64,000 nt of DNA from positions 152,863 through 216,862 of the forward strand of contig NZ_JAANNO010000005.1 in NCBI RefSeq assembly GCF_011250645.1, given 5' to 3'. The position numbers and the translations under genes were made by a program. The notes below the pieces were generated by a model. The model ran no database searches. It saw only the letters and a list, made by a program, of their open reading frames with translations, and was not told where the DNA came from. Shown piece by piece: positions 34,750 through 43,481 of this stretch (positions are counted from its first letter, which is position 1; the number at the start of each line of letters is the position of its first letter). Source of the stretch: Motilibacter aurantiacus. GTDB lineage: Bacteria > Actinomycetota > Actinomycetes > Motilibacterales > Motilibacteraceae.

Positions 34750-36579
34750 TCATTCGACGGACAGCCGGGCCTCGGCGGTGATCTCGTCGTACTCGTCGAA
34801 GCCCACGGTGAAGTCGAGCTCCCACTCGCCGGCCGACGGCAGCTGCAGCCCGCTGCTGGCCCAGCGGCTGTCCTCGCCCGTGCCGTCCATCCGGACGGTG
34901 AGCGGGCCGAGTCCCTTCGCGGCGAGCGTCAGGTCGGCATGCATGTGCTCGGCGGGCTCGGGGCGGCCGTCCGGCCCCAGGACCGTGACGACGAGCTGGG
35001 CCGGCCCCGGCCGAGCCGGGTCGAGACGTACCTGCGCGACCCGGCCGCCGCCCAGGTCGACCGAGGCGTCGGCGACGGGGGCGTACGCGGCACGGGCGGG
35101 GGTCATGCCGACGAGCGCCGCCGTGACCGCGAGGACGACGAGGGCCCCGGCGAGCTCGACTCCCACCGCACGCCGCAGGGCCAGCACGCCCGGGCGCGGG
35201 TCGGCGACCGTGCCCGGCCCGGCGAGCGCCACGACCGGCGGGCGCGCAGGGATCCGGCGCCGGACGAGCGCGCGCGACCCCGCCGCGACGAGGACGATCC
35301 CGGCGACGAGCGCCACCTTGATCAGCAGCAGCCGTCCGTAGGTCGTGTCGGTCAGCGCCGCCACGCTGCGGACCTGCAGCCACCCCTGCCAGCTGCCGGT
35401 GACGGCCAGCACGGCGACGCAGCCCAGGGCGACCGTGGAGAAGCGGCGGACGGCCTCGACCGGGGAGGCGCCCTCGACGCGGGGCGGGCGGAGCGCGACG
35501 ACGGCCAGCGTGGCCAGGCCGCCCAGCCACACCGCCATGGCCAGCAGGTGCAGCGCGTCCGAGGCCAGGGCGAGCACGAGCGGGTGCTCGGCCCGGGGAT
35601 GCCCGGCCATGCCGAAGCTGACCGCCAGCGCCCCGGCCGCCAGCACGCACACCGCGGCGACCTCTCGGCTCACCCGTCGCTCGGTCGAGTGCAGCGCCCA
35701 GGGCAGGACCGCGACCAGCACCGCGGCGGCGCCGAGGCGGAGCGCGATCGCCTGGCCCACCGGCCCCTCGGCGCCCGCCCGCAGCACGTCCCCCGAGAGG
35801 AGCTGCCCAGCGGGCAGGCCGGAGACGGCCAGCCCCTGCACGAGCAGTTGGGCGACCGCCGCCACGATCACCGTGCCGAGCCCGACGGTGACGACCCGCT
35901 CGGTCGTCCGCGAGCGTCCGCCCGGCCAGCAGAGCACGACGAACGCCGCCACGCCCAGGCCGGCCACGAGGCCGAGGTACGCCACCCCGCGGACCACGGC
36001 CGCCGGCCCGGAGTAGGGCGTGCCCATGTCGTCGGCGCCGGGGTCGACGAGCCCACCGGGCCGGACCGTGCCGACGCTGAACGACCAGCCGTCGGTGATC
36101 GGGTGGGAGTCGGCCGAGACGATGCGGTAGGACACGAGGTAGGTCCCCGGCGGCAGGTCGGCCGCCAACGGCACCGTGATGCGGGTGGCGTCCTGCGGGT
36201 CGACCTGGGGGTCGCCCGCTGTGACCGAGCGTCCCTCCGCGTCGACGACCGTGAGCCCCCGCGGCGCCAGGCTGACCGGCTCGGAGAAGTCGGCGACGAC
36301 CTCGGGGGGGGCGGTTGGCAGGCCCTCGCCGGCGGCGGGGGCCGTGCTCTCCAGCCGGGCGTGGGCCGCAGCCGGCCCGGCCGCGGCGACGAGCCCCACG
36401 AGGCCGACGAGGGCGGTGACGAGGGCGAGCAGCAGCGCGGCGGCGGCGCGCCGCGACGACCGGCCGGGGGCACCGGCCGCCAGTGCGACACCGGTGGCGC
36501 GGCCTCGACGGCGGGCAGCACCACCGGCTCCGTGCCGACGGCTGCGCGCCGCCTCTGCTCCGCTCACCTGCCGCCCCAT
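34750..36579 (-). CDS. CopC-CopD fusion, copper import/resistance membrane protein
   Basis: The protein is about 609 residues. A signal/anchor helix is followed by a CopC domain (mature HARLESTAPAAGEG, EPVSLAPRGLTVVDAEG, SADSHPITDGWSFSVG) and then a CopD region with about eight transmembrane helices (SDALHLLAMAVWLGGLATLA is typical). A C-terminal soluble beta domain (LTLAAKGLGPLTVRMDG) with HMHAD completes it. The family moves or buffers copper at the membrane. The ATG at 36579 is the best start but lacks a clear ribosome binding site. First gene of the copper operon. Confidence 0.88.
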   Translation of the reverse strand: MGRQVSGAEAARSRRHGAGGAARRRGRATGVALAAGAPGRSSRRAAAALLLALVTALVGLVGLVAAAGPAAAHARLESTAPAAGEGLPTAPPEVVADFSEPVSLAPRGLTVVDAEGRSVTAGDPQVDPQDATRITVPLAADLPPGTYLVSYRIVSADSHPITDGWSFSVGTVRPGGLVDPGADDMGTPYSGPAAVVRGVAYLGLVAGLGVAAFVVLCWPGGRSRTTERVVTVGLGTVIVAAVAQLLVQGLAVSGLPAGQLLSGDVLRAGAEGPVGQAIALRLGAAAVLVAVLPWALHSTERRVSREVAAVCVLAAGALAVSFGMAGHPRAEHPLVLALASDALHLLAMAVWLGGLATLAVVALRPPRVEGASPVEAVRRFSTVALGCVAVLAVTGSWQGWLQVRSVAALTDTTYGRLLLIKVALVAGIVLVAAGSRALVRRRIPARPPVVALAGPGTVADPRPGVLALRRAVGVELAGALVVLAVTAALVGMTPARAAYAPVADASVDLGGGRVAQVRLDPARPGPAQLVVTVLGPDGRPEPAEHMHADLTLAAKGLGPLTVRMDGTGEDSRWASSGLQLPSAGEWELDFTVGFDEYDEITAEARLSVE

Positions 36580-36779
36580 GTCCGGGTAGTCCGTCGACGC
36601 CGTGCGAAAGTTCCCCGGGCCGGCCCGGATGTTCCTCCCCCTCGTTCGCGGGCGGACACCTGCACGGGGCCGGGCAGAGCGGCCCATGCTCGCAGAACCT
36701 CGTGCAGGGCCGGGTAGGAACGGCGAGGACCGGCGAGAGCCCGGGCGACGGGCCCTGCGACCTGCCGGCGACAGCACGA

Positions 36780-36807
36780 AGGCCCGCCCCCGGGAGGGAG
36801 CGGGCCT
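36780..36807 (-). terminator. Terminator after the glycosidase gene
   Basis: AGGCCCGC (36780-36787) pairs with GCGGGCCT (36800-36807) over a GC-rich loop, just downstream of the stop at 36823 on the minus strand. Confidence 0.5.
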
Positions 36808-36822
36808 GTGCAGGCGGCAGGG

Positions 36823-38658
36823 TCAGCCGCGGGCCGAGGCGACCGACATCCGCGTAGCGTCGGCACCGCCGCCGACGACCAGGACCGGGGTCGGCCCGAC
36901 CGCGATCCGGTCGCCCGCGGCCCGGGCCACGACGCTGCCGTCCAGAGCGACCACGGCGGAGGTGCCGGCCGGGGCCGTGACCCCGCTGGAGCCGTCCCGC
37001 CGCCAGACCACCTGCGCCCAGCCGCCGCTGTTGGGGCGCAGCGAGCAGGCGTGGACCCCGGAGACCTCGGTGCAGCCGACGAGCAGGGAGTCGCTCAGCC
37101 AGCCGGACACCCGCGACCAGGCCTGCGCCGGCGCGGAAGGGCCCTGCGCGGTCTCGGCCACGTGGATGCCGAGGATGCGGGAGGCACCCCACGCGTACCA
37201 GAAGACGCGGTCCACGCCGGCGGCCCGGTCGAGCAGCAGGGTGCGGGCGACGTACGCGCTGCCGAGCGGCTCGGGGATCGCCACGGCGTCGTTGATGCCA
37301 CCGACCACGCCGTAGTTGACCTCGGTGTTCCACACCGGCTTGCTCACGCCACGGTTGCGCAGCGTCGTCGCCAGCGTCTCCAGCTGGCCGACCGCGTCCT
37401 CGGGGTCCTGGTCGGCGAAGGGGTAGAGGTGCAGCGAGAGGGCGTCGACGTCACGGGCACCGGGCGCGTCGAAGTAGCGGTAGATCCAGCCGATCTGGCC
37501 CTTGGTCCGCGTCGCGAAGCCCGGGCTCAGCACCAGGGCCCGCGGGTCGGCTGCCTTGACCGCCTTGTGGGCGAGCGAGCTGAGCTGCGCGAGCTGCTCC
37601 TCGCTGCCGTGGAAGTAGTCACCGACGAAGTTCGGCTCGTTCCAGATCTCGTACGCCTCGATGCGGCCCTTGTAGCGGGAGGCCACGGCGCTCACGTACG
37701 CGCTCCAGCGGCCCATGTCGGCCGGCGGCATGCTCGACCCGGCGGCGATCACGCCCGGGGCAGCGGGGTCGGACGACGCCCACGTCGGGGTCTGCCCCAG
37801 GACGAGCAGCGGCTTGAGCCCACGCGCCTCGGCCGCCGCGACGACGGCGTCGAGCGTGGCCCAGGCCCACTGGCCCGGGGCGGGCTCGAGCTCGGCCCAC
37901 GTGGTGCCGGTGTCCCAGAGCCGGATGCTGGCGAAGGAGGAGGCCATCGCGGCCGGCCACGAGGTGGCGGACGCGCCACCCGTGACGTGCAGGCCGAAGA
38001 AGTCCGGTCGGGTGCGCCCGAGCGGCTGCACGCTGGGGACCAGCGGGGCGTCGACCGGCTTGGCGACGGGGCCCGGCTGCGGCTTCGTGCTGACCACGGG
38101 CAGGCAGGGCAGCGGCAGCTTGGGCGCGGGCTTCGTGACGACAGGCTTCTTGGGCGCGGGCTTCTTCACCGCGGGCTTCTTCACCGCCGGCTTTTTCACC
38201 GCCGGCTTCTTCACCGCCGGCTTCTCGACCGCCGGCTTCTTCACCACGACCTTCTTGGCCGGCGTCCGCACGAGATTGGACGCAACGAGCTTCGCCGCAG
38301 CCTTCTTCGCCGCAGCCTCCTTCTGCGAAGCGGTCTTCTTCTTCGCGGCGGGCTGCCGCTTGGCGGCAGCCTTCTTCTTCGCGGCCGGCTTCTTCTTCGC
38401 GGCGGGCTTCTTCTTCGCGGCCGGCTTCTTGACCGCCGGCTTCTTGACGACGGGCTTCTTCGCGACAGGCTTCTTGACGACGGGCTTGTTCGCCGGCGTG
38501 CACGCGGCCGCAGCGGCCACGGCGTCGGCCGTCGACACCTCGGACGCCACAGCGCGCGCGCCGCCCGCGGGCAGCAGGCCCGCCAGCAGGGCGAGGCCGA
38601 GGACGGCCAGGCCGACCAGCCGCGACCGTCGCTGCGGGGCGGAGGTACGCAGATGCAC
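36823..38658 (-). CDS. Secreted clan-A glycoside hydrolase with Lys/Ala/Pro-rich N-terminal tract
   Basis: A Sec signal peptide (VGLAVLGLALLAGLLPAGGARA) leads into roughly 130 residues of KKPAVKKPA and AAKKKPAAKK repeats (about residues 57-185). The catalytic TIM barrel then starts at RTRPDFFGLHV. It resembles GH39/GH5-type enzymes: the acid/base Glu is in YEIWNEPNFVGD and the nucleophile Glu in PVWNTEVNYGV. The 611-residue protein should be exported, with the basic tail perhaps binding anionic wall polymers or DNA. The GTG start has GGAG upstream. Substrate unknown. Confidence 0.83.
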   Translation of the reverse strand: MHLRTSAPQRRSRLVGLAVLGLALLAGLLPAGGARAVASEVSTADAVAAAAACTPANKPVVKKPVAKKPVVKKPAVKKPAAKKKPAAKKKPAAKKKAAAKRQPAAKKKTASQKEAAAKKAAAKLVASNLVRTPAKKVVVKKPAVEKPAVKKPAVKKPAVKKPAVKKPAPKKPVVTKPAPKLPLPCLPVVSTKPQPGPVAKPVDAPLVPSVQPLGRTRPDFFGLHVTGGASATSWPAAMASSFASIRLWDTGTTWAELEPAPGQWAWATLDAVVAAAEARGLKPLLVLGQTPTWASSDPAAPGVIAAGSSMPPADMGRWSAYVSAVASRYKGRIEAYEIWNEPNFVGDYFHGSEEQLAQLSSLAHKAVKAADPRALVLSPGFATRTKGQIGWIYRYFDAPGARDVDALSLHLYPFADQDPEDAVGQLETLATTLRNRGVSKPVWNTEVNYGVVGGINDAVAIPEPLGSAYVARTLLLDRAAGVDRVFWYAWGASRILGIHVAETAQGPSAPAQAWSRVSGWLSDSLLVGCTEVSGVHACSLRPNSGGWAQVVWRRDGSSGVTAPAGTSAVVALDGSVVARAAGDRIAVGPTPVLVVGGGADATRMSVASARG

Positions 38659-38801
38659 AGGATGCTCCGGGAGGTCGTTGGGGAGCCCGGATCGGCTCCG
38701 CGACCTTCATCGGCAGCACGGGCCCCGCCCTGAACCCCCGGTCCCGGCCGCGCGGGGACCTTCGCCCCTCGTCCGCCGGGCGCCTCTGCCCCCGTCCCGG
38801 A

Positions 38802-39029
38802 TCAGGCGCCGGGAGTCGCCCGCCCGTGCGGTCGCTTCGGCTGCGCGGCCTCGTCGGCCTTCTCCTCGAAGCGCACCCGGCCCAGGTGCCGGTTCATCGA
38901 CCGGATCAGCAGCCACAGCGCGGCGCCGAGCAGCGCGAACAGCAGGAAGCCGGTGAGGCCGGGCGTGATCTTCGACTCGTCGATCTGCTCGGCCGCGAGG
39001 GGCAGCGCCAGCAGGGTGGTGGTGCTCAT
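38802..39029 (-). CDS. Small membrane protein downstream of mca
   Basis: The 75-residue protein has one transmembrane helix (GLTGFLLFALLGAALWLLIR) and a basic cytoplasmic tail (MNRHLGRVRFEEK). Its ATG overlaps the mca stop (ATGA), so the two are co-translated. A small protein in this position occurs next to mca in mycobacteria (Rv1083). Function unknown. Confidence 0.8.
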   Translation of the reverse strand: MSTTTLLALPLAAEQIDESKITPGLTGFLLFALLGAALWLLIRSMNRHLGRVRFEEKADEAAQPKRPHGRATPGA

Positions 39030-39910
39030 GCGGCGGGCTCCCCGAGCTCGGAACGGATGCCGGCGAACAGGTCGTCCTCCGGCAGGCTGACGGGGACGAG
39101 CGAGCGGGCGAGCTCGAAGTCCTCGGTCGGCCAGGCCTTCTGCTGCATCTCCAGCGGGCAGGCGAACCACACCCCGTCCGGGTCGACCTGCGTCGCATGG
39201 GCGAGCAGCGCCCTGTCGCGCACCTCGAACCAGGCCGCGCAGTCCACGTGCGTGGTCACCGCACGGTCGGCGCGGTCGGCCCAGCGCTCGAGCCACTCCT
39301 CGTAGGGCGAGGGCAGGCCCGCGGCCAGCAGCGCCTCGTGCAGCGCCGTCGTGCGCGGGCGGGAGAAGGTCTGGTTGTAGTAGAGCTTGAGCGGCTGCCA
39401 CGGCGCGCCCGTGCCCGGGTACGCCGCGGGGTCGGGCGCGGCGTCGAAGGCCGCGGCCGTGATCTTGTGGCACATGATGTGGTCGGGGTGCGGGTAGCCG
39501 CCCTCCTCGTCGTACGTCGTGATGACGTGCGGGCGGAACTCCCGGATCACCCGTACCAGCGGCTCGGCCGCCTCCTCGACGTCCTGCAGCGCGAAGCAGC
39601 CCGCGGGCAGCGGCGGCAGCGGGTCGCCCTCCGGCAGCCCGGAGTCGACGAAGCCGAGCCAGGTCTGGCGCACGCCGAGGATCTCGCGGGCGCGCTCCAT
39701 CTCGCGGCGCCGGATCTCCGGCAGGTTCGCCGCGATCTCGGGGTCGCCCTGCAGCCTGGGGTTGAGGACGTCCCCGCGCTCCCCGCCCGTGCACGTCGCC
39801 ACGAGGACGTCCACGCCCTCGGCGACGTAGCGCGCCATGGCCGCGGCGCCCTTGCTCGACTCGTCGTCGGGGTGCGCGTGCACCGCCAGGAGCCTCAACT
39901 GCTCCGCCAC
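39026..39910 (-). CDS. mca: Mycothiol S-conjugate amidase
   Basis: This 294-residue zinc amidase of the MshB/Mca family has the metal-binding motif AVHAHPDDESSKGAAAMARY and PHPDHIMCHKIT, with TCTGGERGDVLNP between them. It cleaves mycothiol conjugates so that toxins leave as mercapturic acids. Mca rather than MshB is indicated by the sequence start (LRLLAVHAHPDDES) and by the DUF4307/greA neighbourhood. The GTG start has GGAGG upstream. This gene implies that the host makes mycothiol. Confidence 0.93.
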   Translation of the reverse strand: MAEQLRLLAVHAHPDDESSKGAAAMARYVAEGVDVLVATCTGGERGDVLNPRLQGDPEIAANLPEIRRREMERAREILGVRQTWLGFVDSGLPEGDPLPPLPAGCFALQDVEEAAEPLVRVIREFRPHVITTYDEEGGYPHPDHIMCHKITAAAFDAAPDPAAYPGTGAPWQPLKLYYNQTFSRPRTTALHEALLAAGLPSPYEEWLERWADRADRAVTTHVDCAAWFEVRDRALLAHATQVDPDGVWFACPLEMQQKAWPTEDFELARSLVPVSLPEDDLFAGIRSELGEPAA

Positions 39911-39955
39911 TTGCCCCTCCAGCTGCCAGACCTCGCGCGTTCCCGCTCGGGGCGG

Positions 39956-40459
39956 GTGCGCCCGCTATGGGAACATGGGCGGCAGGCGCGCTTCTTCCGC
40001 CGCCCGACAGTCCATCATCGCCCGCCCGCCGCCGCGGCGCGCCCGTCCCGAGGGGTCGACCTGTCCGTCCCGCCCTCCGCCCGCCGGCCGCCCGAGCGCT
40101 ACGGCGACCTCACCCGGGGCCGCCGCAGGGCCCTCGTCGCCGGCGTGGCCGCCCTCGCGGTCGCCGGGGCGGGCTGGCTGGCGTGGGCCGGCATCAGCGC
40201 GGGCGACAAGGACGTGCACGCGCGCGTGCTGTCGTACGACCCCGTGGACGCCCGGGGCGTGGCCACGCGCGTGGAGATCCGCAAGCCGCGCGACGAGGAG
40301 GCGGTCTGCCGGCTGCGGGCCCTGGACCGGGCCTTCGCCACCGTCGGGCGGGCCGACGCGGTGGCGCCCGCCGGCACCGAGAAGACCGTGCTCGAGCTCA
40401 CCGTGCCGACGACGGCGCAGGCGGTCAACGCCGAGCTGGTCCGCTGCGCGTTGCGCTGA
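39956..40459 (+). CDS. DUF4307 membrane-anchored protein
   Basis: The recognisable part (RRPPERYGDLTRGRRR, one transmembrane helix ALVAGVAALAVAGAGWLAW, then a small extracytoplasmic domain with EAVCRLRALD) is a DUF4307 protein, always found between mca and greA in actinobacteria. The nearest canonical in-frame start is the GTG at 39956, which adds an atypical 35-residue extension. A CTG at 40061 with an AGGGG ribosome binding site 5 nt upstream would give the usual length of about 132 residues. Start therefore uncertain. Function unknown. Confidence 0.75.
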   Translation: MRPLWEHGRQARFFRRPTVHHRPPAAAARPSRGVDLSVPPSARRPPERYGDLTRGRRRALVAGVAALAVAGAGWLAWAGISAGDKDVHARVLSYDPVDARGVATRVEIRKPRDEEAVCRLRALDRAFATVGRADAVAPAGTEKTVLELTVPTTAQAVNAELVRCALR

Positions 40460-40535
40460 GGCGGCTGCCGGCCGGGCCCGCCGACGGGGCCGCGGACGGT
40501 GCGCCGGTGGGGCCGGACCGCGCTGCGCGGGCCGG

Positions 40536-40541
40536 TAGGAT
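40536..40541 (+). promoter_or_regulatory. -10 box before greA
   Basis: TAGGAT lies 75 nt before the greA start in the 157-bp gap after the DUF4307 gene. The -35 region is poorly conserved. Confidence 0.4.
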
Positions 40542-40616
40542 CGGCGATTCATCACGTACGACCACAAGCCGCCGCGACGGTGCGGGGCTGTCCTTGTCGA
40601 AGACTGGAGCGATGGC

Positions 40617-41108
40617 GTGACCGAGACGAGCGCGACCGCGACCTGGCTGTCCCAGGAGCAGCACGACCGGCTCCAGGCCGAGCTCGACCACCTGCGTGGT
40701 CCGGCACGAGCCGAGATCGTCAAGCGCATCGAGGCCGCCCGCGAGGAGGGGGACCTCAAGGAGAACGGCGGCTACCACGCGGCGAAGGAGGAGCAGGGCA
40801 AGCAGGAGGCGCGCATCCGCCAGCTGCAGTCCCTGCTCGAGAACGCCCGGGTCGGGGAGCCTCCGGCCGCCGCCGACGGCGTCGTGACGGCCGGCATGGT
40901 GGTGACGGCCGAGGTCGCCGGTGACGAGATGACCTTCCTGCTGGGCCTGCGCGAGGGCAGCTCCGGCGACGTCGACGTCTACTCCCCCACCTCGCCGCTG
41001 GGCACCGCGATCTCCGGGGCGAAGGTGGGCGACCAGGTCAGCTACACCGCGCCCAACGGCCGGGAGATCCCGGTCGTGATCAAGGCCGCGAAGCCGTACG
41101 CCGGCTGA
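40617..41108 (+). CDS. greA: Transcript cleavage factor GreA
   Basis: The 163-residue factor has an N-terminal coiled coil (residues 1-80, EIVKRIEAAREEGDLKENGG with the acidic tip that enters the RNA polymerase channel) and a C-terminal FKBP-like domain (SPTSPLGTAISGAKVGDQV). It rescues backtracked RNA polymerase. The GTG start has GGAG 8 nt upstream. A very strong hairpin terminator follows. Confidence 0.95.
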   Translation: MTETSATATWLSQEQHDRLQAELDHLRGPARAEIVKRIEAAREEGDLKENGGYHAAKEEQGKQEARIRQLQSLLENARVGEPPAAADGVVTAGMVVTAEVAGDEMTFLLGLREGSSGDVDVYSPTSPLGTAISGAKVGDQVSYTAPNGREIPVVIKAAKPYAG

Positions 41109-41124
41109 CGCGCACGCCGTCGCC

Positions 41125-41159
41125 GAAGGGGCGCCTCCCGCTGCGGGAGGCGCCCCTTC
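41125..41159 (+). terminator. greA terminator
   Basis: A perfect inverted repeat of 17 bp per arm (41125-41141 and 41143-41159), followed by CTCGTT, starts 16 nt after the greA stop. Confidence 0.8.
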
Positions 41160-41211
41160 CTCGTTCCCGCCGGGCCGGCGCCGGGTCGCCGCTCTCCCCC
41201 GGGTTATTCAC

Positions 41212-41241
41212 TTGCGCGGCGCAACCAACTCTGCGTAGCCT
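41212..41241 (+). promoter_or_regulatory. Leaderless promoter and MarR-type operator
   Basis: TTGCGC (41212-41217) and TAGCCT (41236-41241) are 18 nt apart and 6 nt before the ATG at 41248. The -35 is part of a perfect palindrome TTGCGC-G-GCGCAA (41212-41224), a likely autoregulatory operator for the MarR protein. Confidence 0.6.
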
Positions 41242-41247
41242 ACTTGC

Positions 41248-41730
41248 ATGCCCCAACCAACCGACTGTCGTCCGGCGCCTCCGGGCGCCGACGCCGGCGA
41301 CGTCATCGGAGACGCGCTCCTGCGCGCGGTCCGGGCACTCAAGGGAGCGCGCGGCAGCGCTCCGGTCGACGGGCCGTGCCTGGGCGTGCTGCACGCCATC
41401 TCCACCCGGGGCCCCGTACGCCCCGGGGACGTGGCCGCCGAGATCGCGCTCGACGCCTCCACCGTGAGCCGTCACGTGCAGTCGCTCGAGCGGCTCGGCC
41501 TCGTCGGGCGCGAGCGCGACCCGGCGGACGGCCGCGCCCACCGCGTCGCCGTCACCAGCGCCGGGGACGAGGCGCTCGACAGCGCCCGGGACGCCCGACG
41601 CGCCGTGCTCGATGCCGCCCTCGCCGGCTGGGAGGCCGCCGACCGCGAGCGCCTGGCCGGCCTGCTGGCCCGGCTGGCCGACGAGCTGACCCGCCCCTCT
41701 GCACCCGCACCTACCGGGGAGAACCGATGA
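41248..41730 (+). CDS. MarR-family transcriptional regulator
   Basis: The 160-residue winged-helix protein shows [20 protein letters not shown], the recognition helix [20 protein letters not shown] and the wing [14 protein letters not shown]. It probably represses itself and the exporter gene to which it is coupled (ATGA overlap), releasing DNA on binding a toxic ligand. Transcription is leaderless. Confidence 0.9.
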   Translation: MPQPTDCRPAPPGADAGDVIGDALLRAVRALKGARGSAPVDGPCLGVLHAISTRGPVRPGDVAAEIALDASTVSRHVQSLERLGLVGRERDPADGRAHRVAVTSAGDEALDSARDARRAVLDAALAGWEAADRERLAGLLARLADELTRPSAPAPTGENR

Positions 41731-43301
41731 CCACGGAGCCGATGACGCCCGAGGCGCCGACGTACCTCTCCCACCGCCAGATCCTGGCGGTGATGAGCGC
41801 CCTCATGCTCGGCATGCTCCTCGCCGCGCTCGACCAGACCATCGTCTCGACCGCGCTGCCCACCATCGTCGGGGAGTTCGGCGGGGTCGAGCACCTGTCC
41901 TGGGTCGCCACCGCGTACCTGCTGACGTCCACGGCGTCGACGCCGCTCTACGGCAAGATCAGCGACCTCTACGGGCGCAAGCCGGTGTTCCAGTTCGCGA
42001 TCGTCGTGTTCCTGCTCGGCTCGGTCCTCGCCGGCCTCTCGCAGAACATGGGCCAGCTGATCGCCACCCGGGCGATCCAGGGCATCGGCGCGGGCGGCCT
42101 GATGGCGCTCGTGTTCGCGATCATCGGCGACGTCATCCCCCCGCGCGAGCGCGGCCGCTACCAGGGGCTGTTCGGCGCGGTCTGGGGCCTGTCGAGCGTG
42201 GCCGGCCCGCTGCTCGGCGGCTTCTTCACCGAGCACGCGTCCTGGCGCTGGATCTTCTACATCAACCTGCCGATCGGCGCCGTCGCGCTCGTCGTGGTCG
42301 CGGTCGTGCTCAAGCTGCCGGTCAACAAGCAGCAGCACACGATCGACTACCTCGGCTCCACGCTGCTCGTCGCGAGCACCTCCGCCCTGCTGCTCTACCT
42401 GTCCTGGGCCGGGACGGAGTACGGCTGGCTCGACGGCAGGTCGCTCGTCCTGCTCGTCGCCGCGATCGTGCTCGGTGTCGTGTTCGTATGGTGGGAGACC
42501 AGGGCGAGCGAGCCGATCCTGCCGCTCGACATCTTCCGCAACGACATCGTCTCGGTGACGAGCGCGATCGGCTTCCTGCTCGGCTTCGGCATGTTCGGCG
42601 CCATCATCTACATCCCGATCTATCTGCAGGTCGTCGACGGGGTCTCCCCGACCCAGTCGGGCCTGCTGATGCTGCCGCTCATGCTGGGCATCCTCGTGTC
42701 GTCGATCTGGTCGGGCCGCGCGATCACGTCCATGGGCCGCTACAAGGTCTTCCCCGTCGCGGGCACGGCGCTGATGGCGGTCGGGCTGGCGCTGCTCTCC
42801 ACGCTGGGCACCGACACGTCGCGCTGGCTCAGCGGGCTCTACATGTTCGTCGTCGGCGCCGGCCTGGGCCTGGTCATGCAGGTCCTGATCATCGCCGTGC
42901 AGAACGCCGTCGACTTCCGGGTCATGGGCGTCGCGACCTCCGCGTCGACGTTCTTCCGCTCCATGGGCGGGACGCTCGGCATCGCCGTGCTCGGCGCGGT
43001 CCTGACCTCGCGGCTGGCCGCGAACCTCGAGGACGAGCTGCCCGCCGGCGCGGCCGACACGATCCCTCCCGGGGACCTGACCGGCAGCCCCGACGTCATC
43101 AAGGCGCTCCCGCCGCAGGTGCACGGCCCGGTGGTCGAGGCCTTCGTGGACTCGCTGCAGACCGTCTTCCTGTGCGCCGTGCCCGTCGCGGTCCTGGCGT
43201 TCGTGCTCGCGCTCTTCCTCCGCGAGATCCCGCTGCGCGGCCAGGGCGGCGCCAAGGACGGCGAGCAGTCCGACGCCCCGCCCGCGTTCGCGATGGACTA
43301 G
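41727..43301 (+). CDS. DHA2/EmrB-type MFS drug exporter
   Basis: The 524-residue membrane protein has about 14 helices. Motif-like elements of the DHA2 family are present: [17 protein letters not shown] in helix 1, [13 protein letters not shown] in loop 2-3, and [14 protein letters not shown]. It likely expels drugs or toxic metabolites with protons. It is co-transcribed with the MarR gene and followed by a hairpin terminator. Confidence 0.92.
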   Translation: MTTEPMTPEAPTYLSHRQILAVMSALMLGMLLAALDQTIVSTALPTIVGEFGGVEHLSWVATAYLLTSTASTPLYGKISDLYGRKPVFQFAIVVFLLGSVLAGLSQNMGQLIATRAIQGIGAGGLMALVFAIIGDVIPPRERGRYQGLFGAVWGLSSVAGPLLGGFFTEHASWRWIFYINLPIGAVALVVVAVVLKLPVNKQQHTIDYLGSTLLVASTSALLLYLSWAGTEYGWLDGRSLVLLVAAIVLGVVFVWWETRASEPILPLDIFRNDIVSVTSAIGFLLGFGMFGAIIYIPIYLQVVDGVSPTQSGLLMLPLMLGILVSSIWSGRAITSMGRYKVFPVAGTALMAVGLALLSTLGTDTSRWLSGLYMFVVGAGLGLVMQVLIIAVQNAVDFRVMGVATSASTFFRSMGGTLGIAVLGAVLTSRLAANLEDELPAGAADTIPPGDLTGSPDVIKALPPQVHGPVVEAFVDSLQTVFLCAVPVAVLAFVLALFLREIPLRGQGGAKDGEQSDAPPAFAMD

Positions 43302-43340
43302 CCCCACCGCAGCGCCCTCCCCACGGAGTGCTGCGGACGT

Positions 43341-43372
43341 GGCGAGCTGCCCCGAGCCTGGGGCAGCTCGCC
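43341..43372 (+). terminator. Terminator after the MarR-exporter operon
   Basis: GGCGAGCTGCCCC (43341-43353) pairs perfectly with 43360-43372 around a 6-nt loop. Confidence 0.7.
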
Positions 43373-43470
43373 GCATCTGCAGGACCGCCGCGGACGGCCC
43401 GGGCGCATTCCCTGCCTCGTTACGCGGTACGCGGACAGCTCGGCGCTCGCGGAGGCGCCGGCCCCGGACG

Positions 43471-43476
43471 TACGGT
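43471..43476 (+). promoter_or_regulatory. -10 box of a probable leaderless promoter
   Basis: TACGGT lies 5 nt before the GTG of the AAA+ gene at 43482. The spacing is slightly short, and no ribosome binding site is visible. Confidence 0.35.
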
Positions 43477-43481
43477 GAGTC

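Noticed and set aside
34706-37333. N-terminal extension of the YcnI frame to 37333
   Set aside because: It runs through the CopC-CopD and glycosidase genes in another frame; a signal peptide and ribosome binding site start the real protein at 34705.
37900-38658. Plus-strand frames rich in Phe/Gly/Leu opposite the glycosidase linker
   Set aside because: They are the reverse reading of the Lys/Ala/Pro codons; the minus strand has signal peptide and catalytic motifs.
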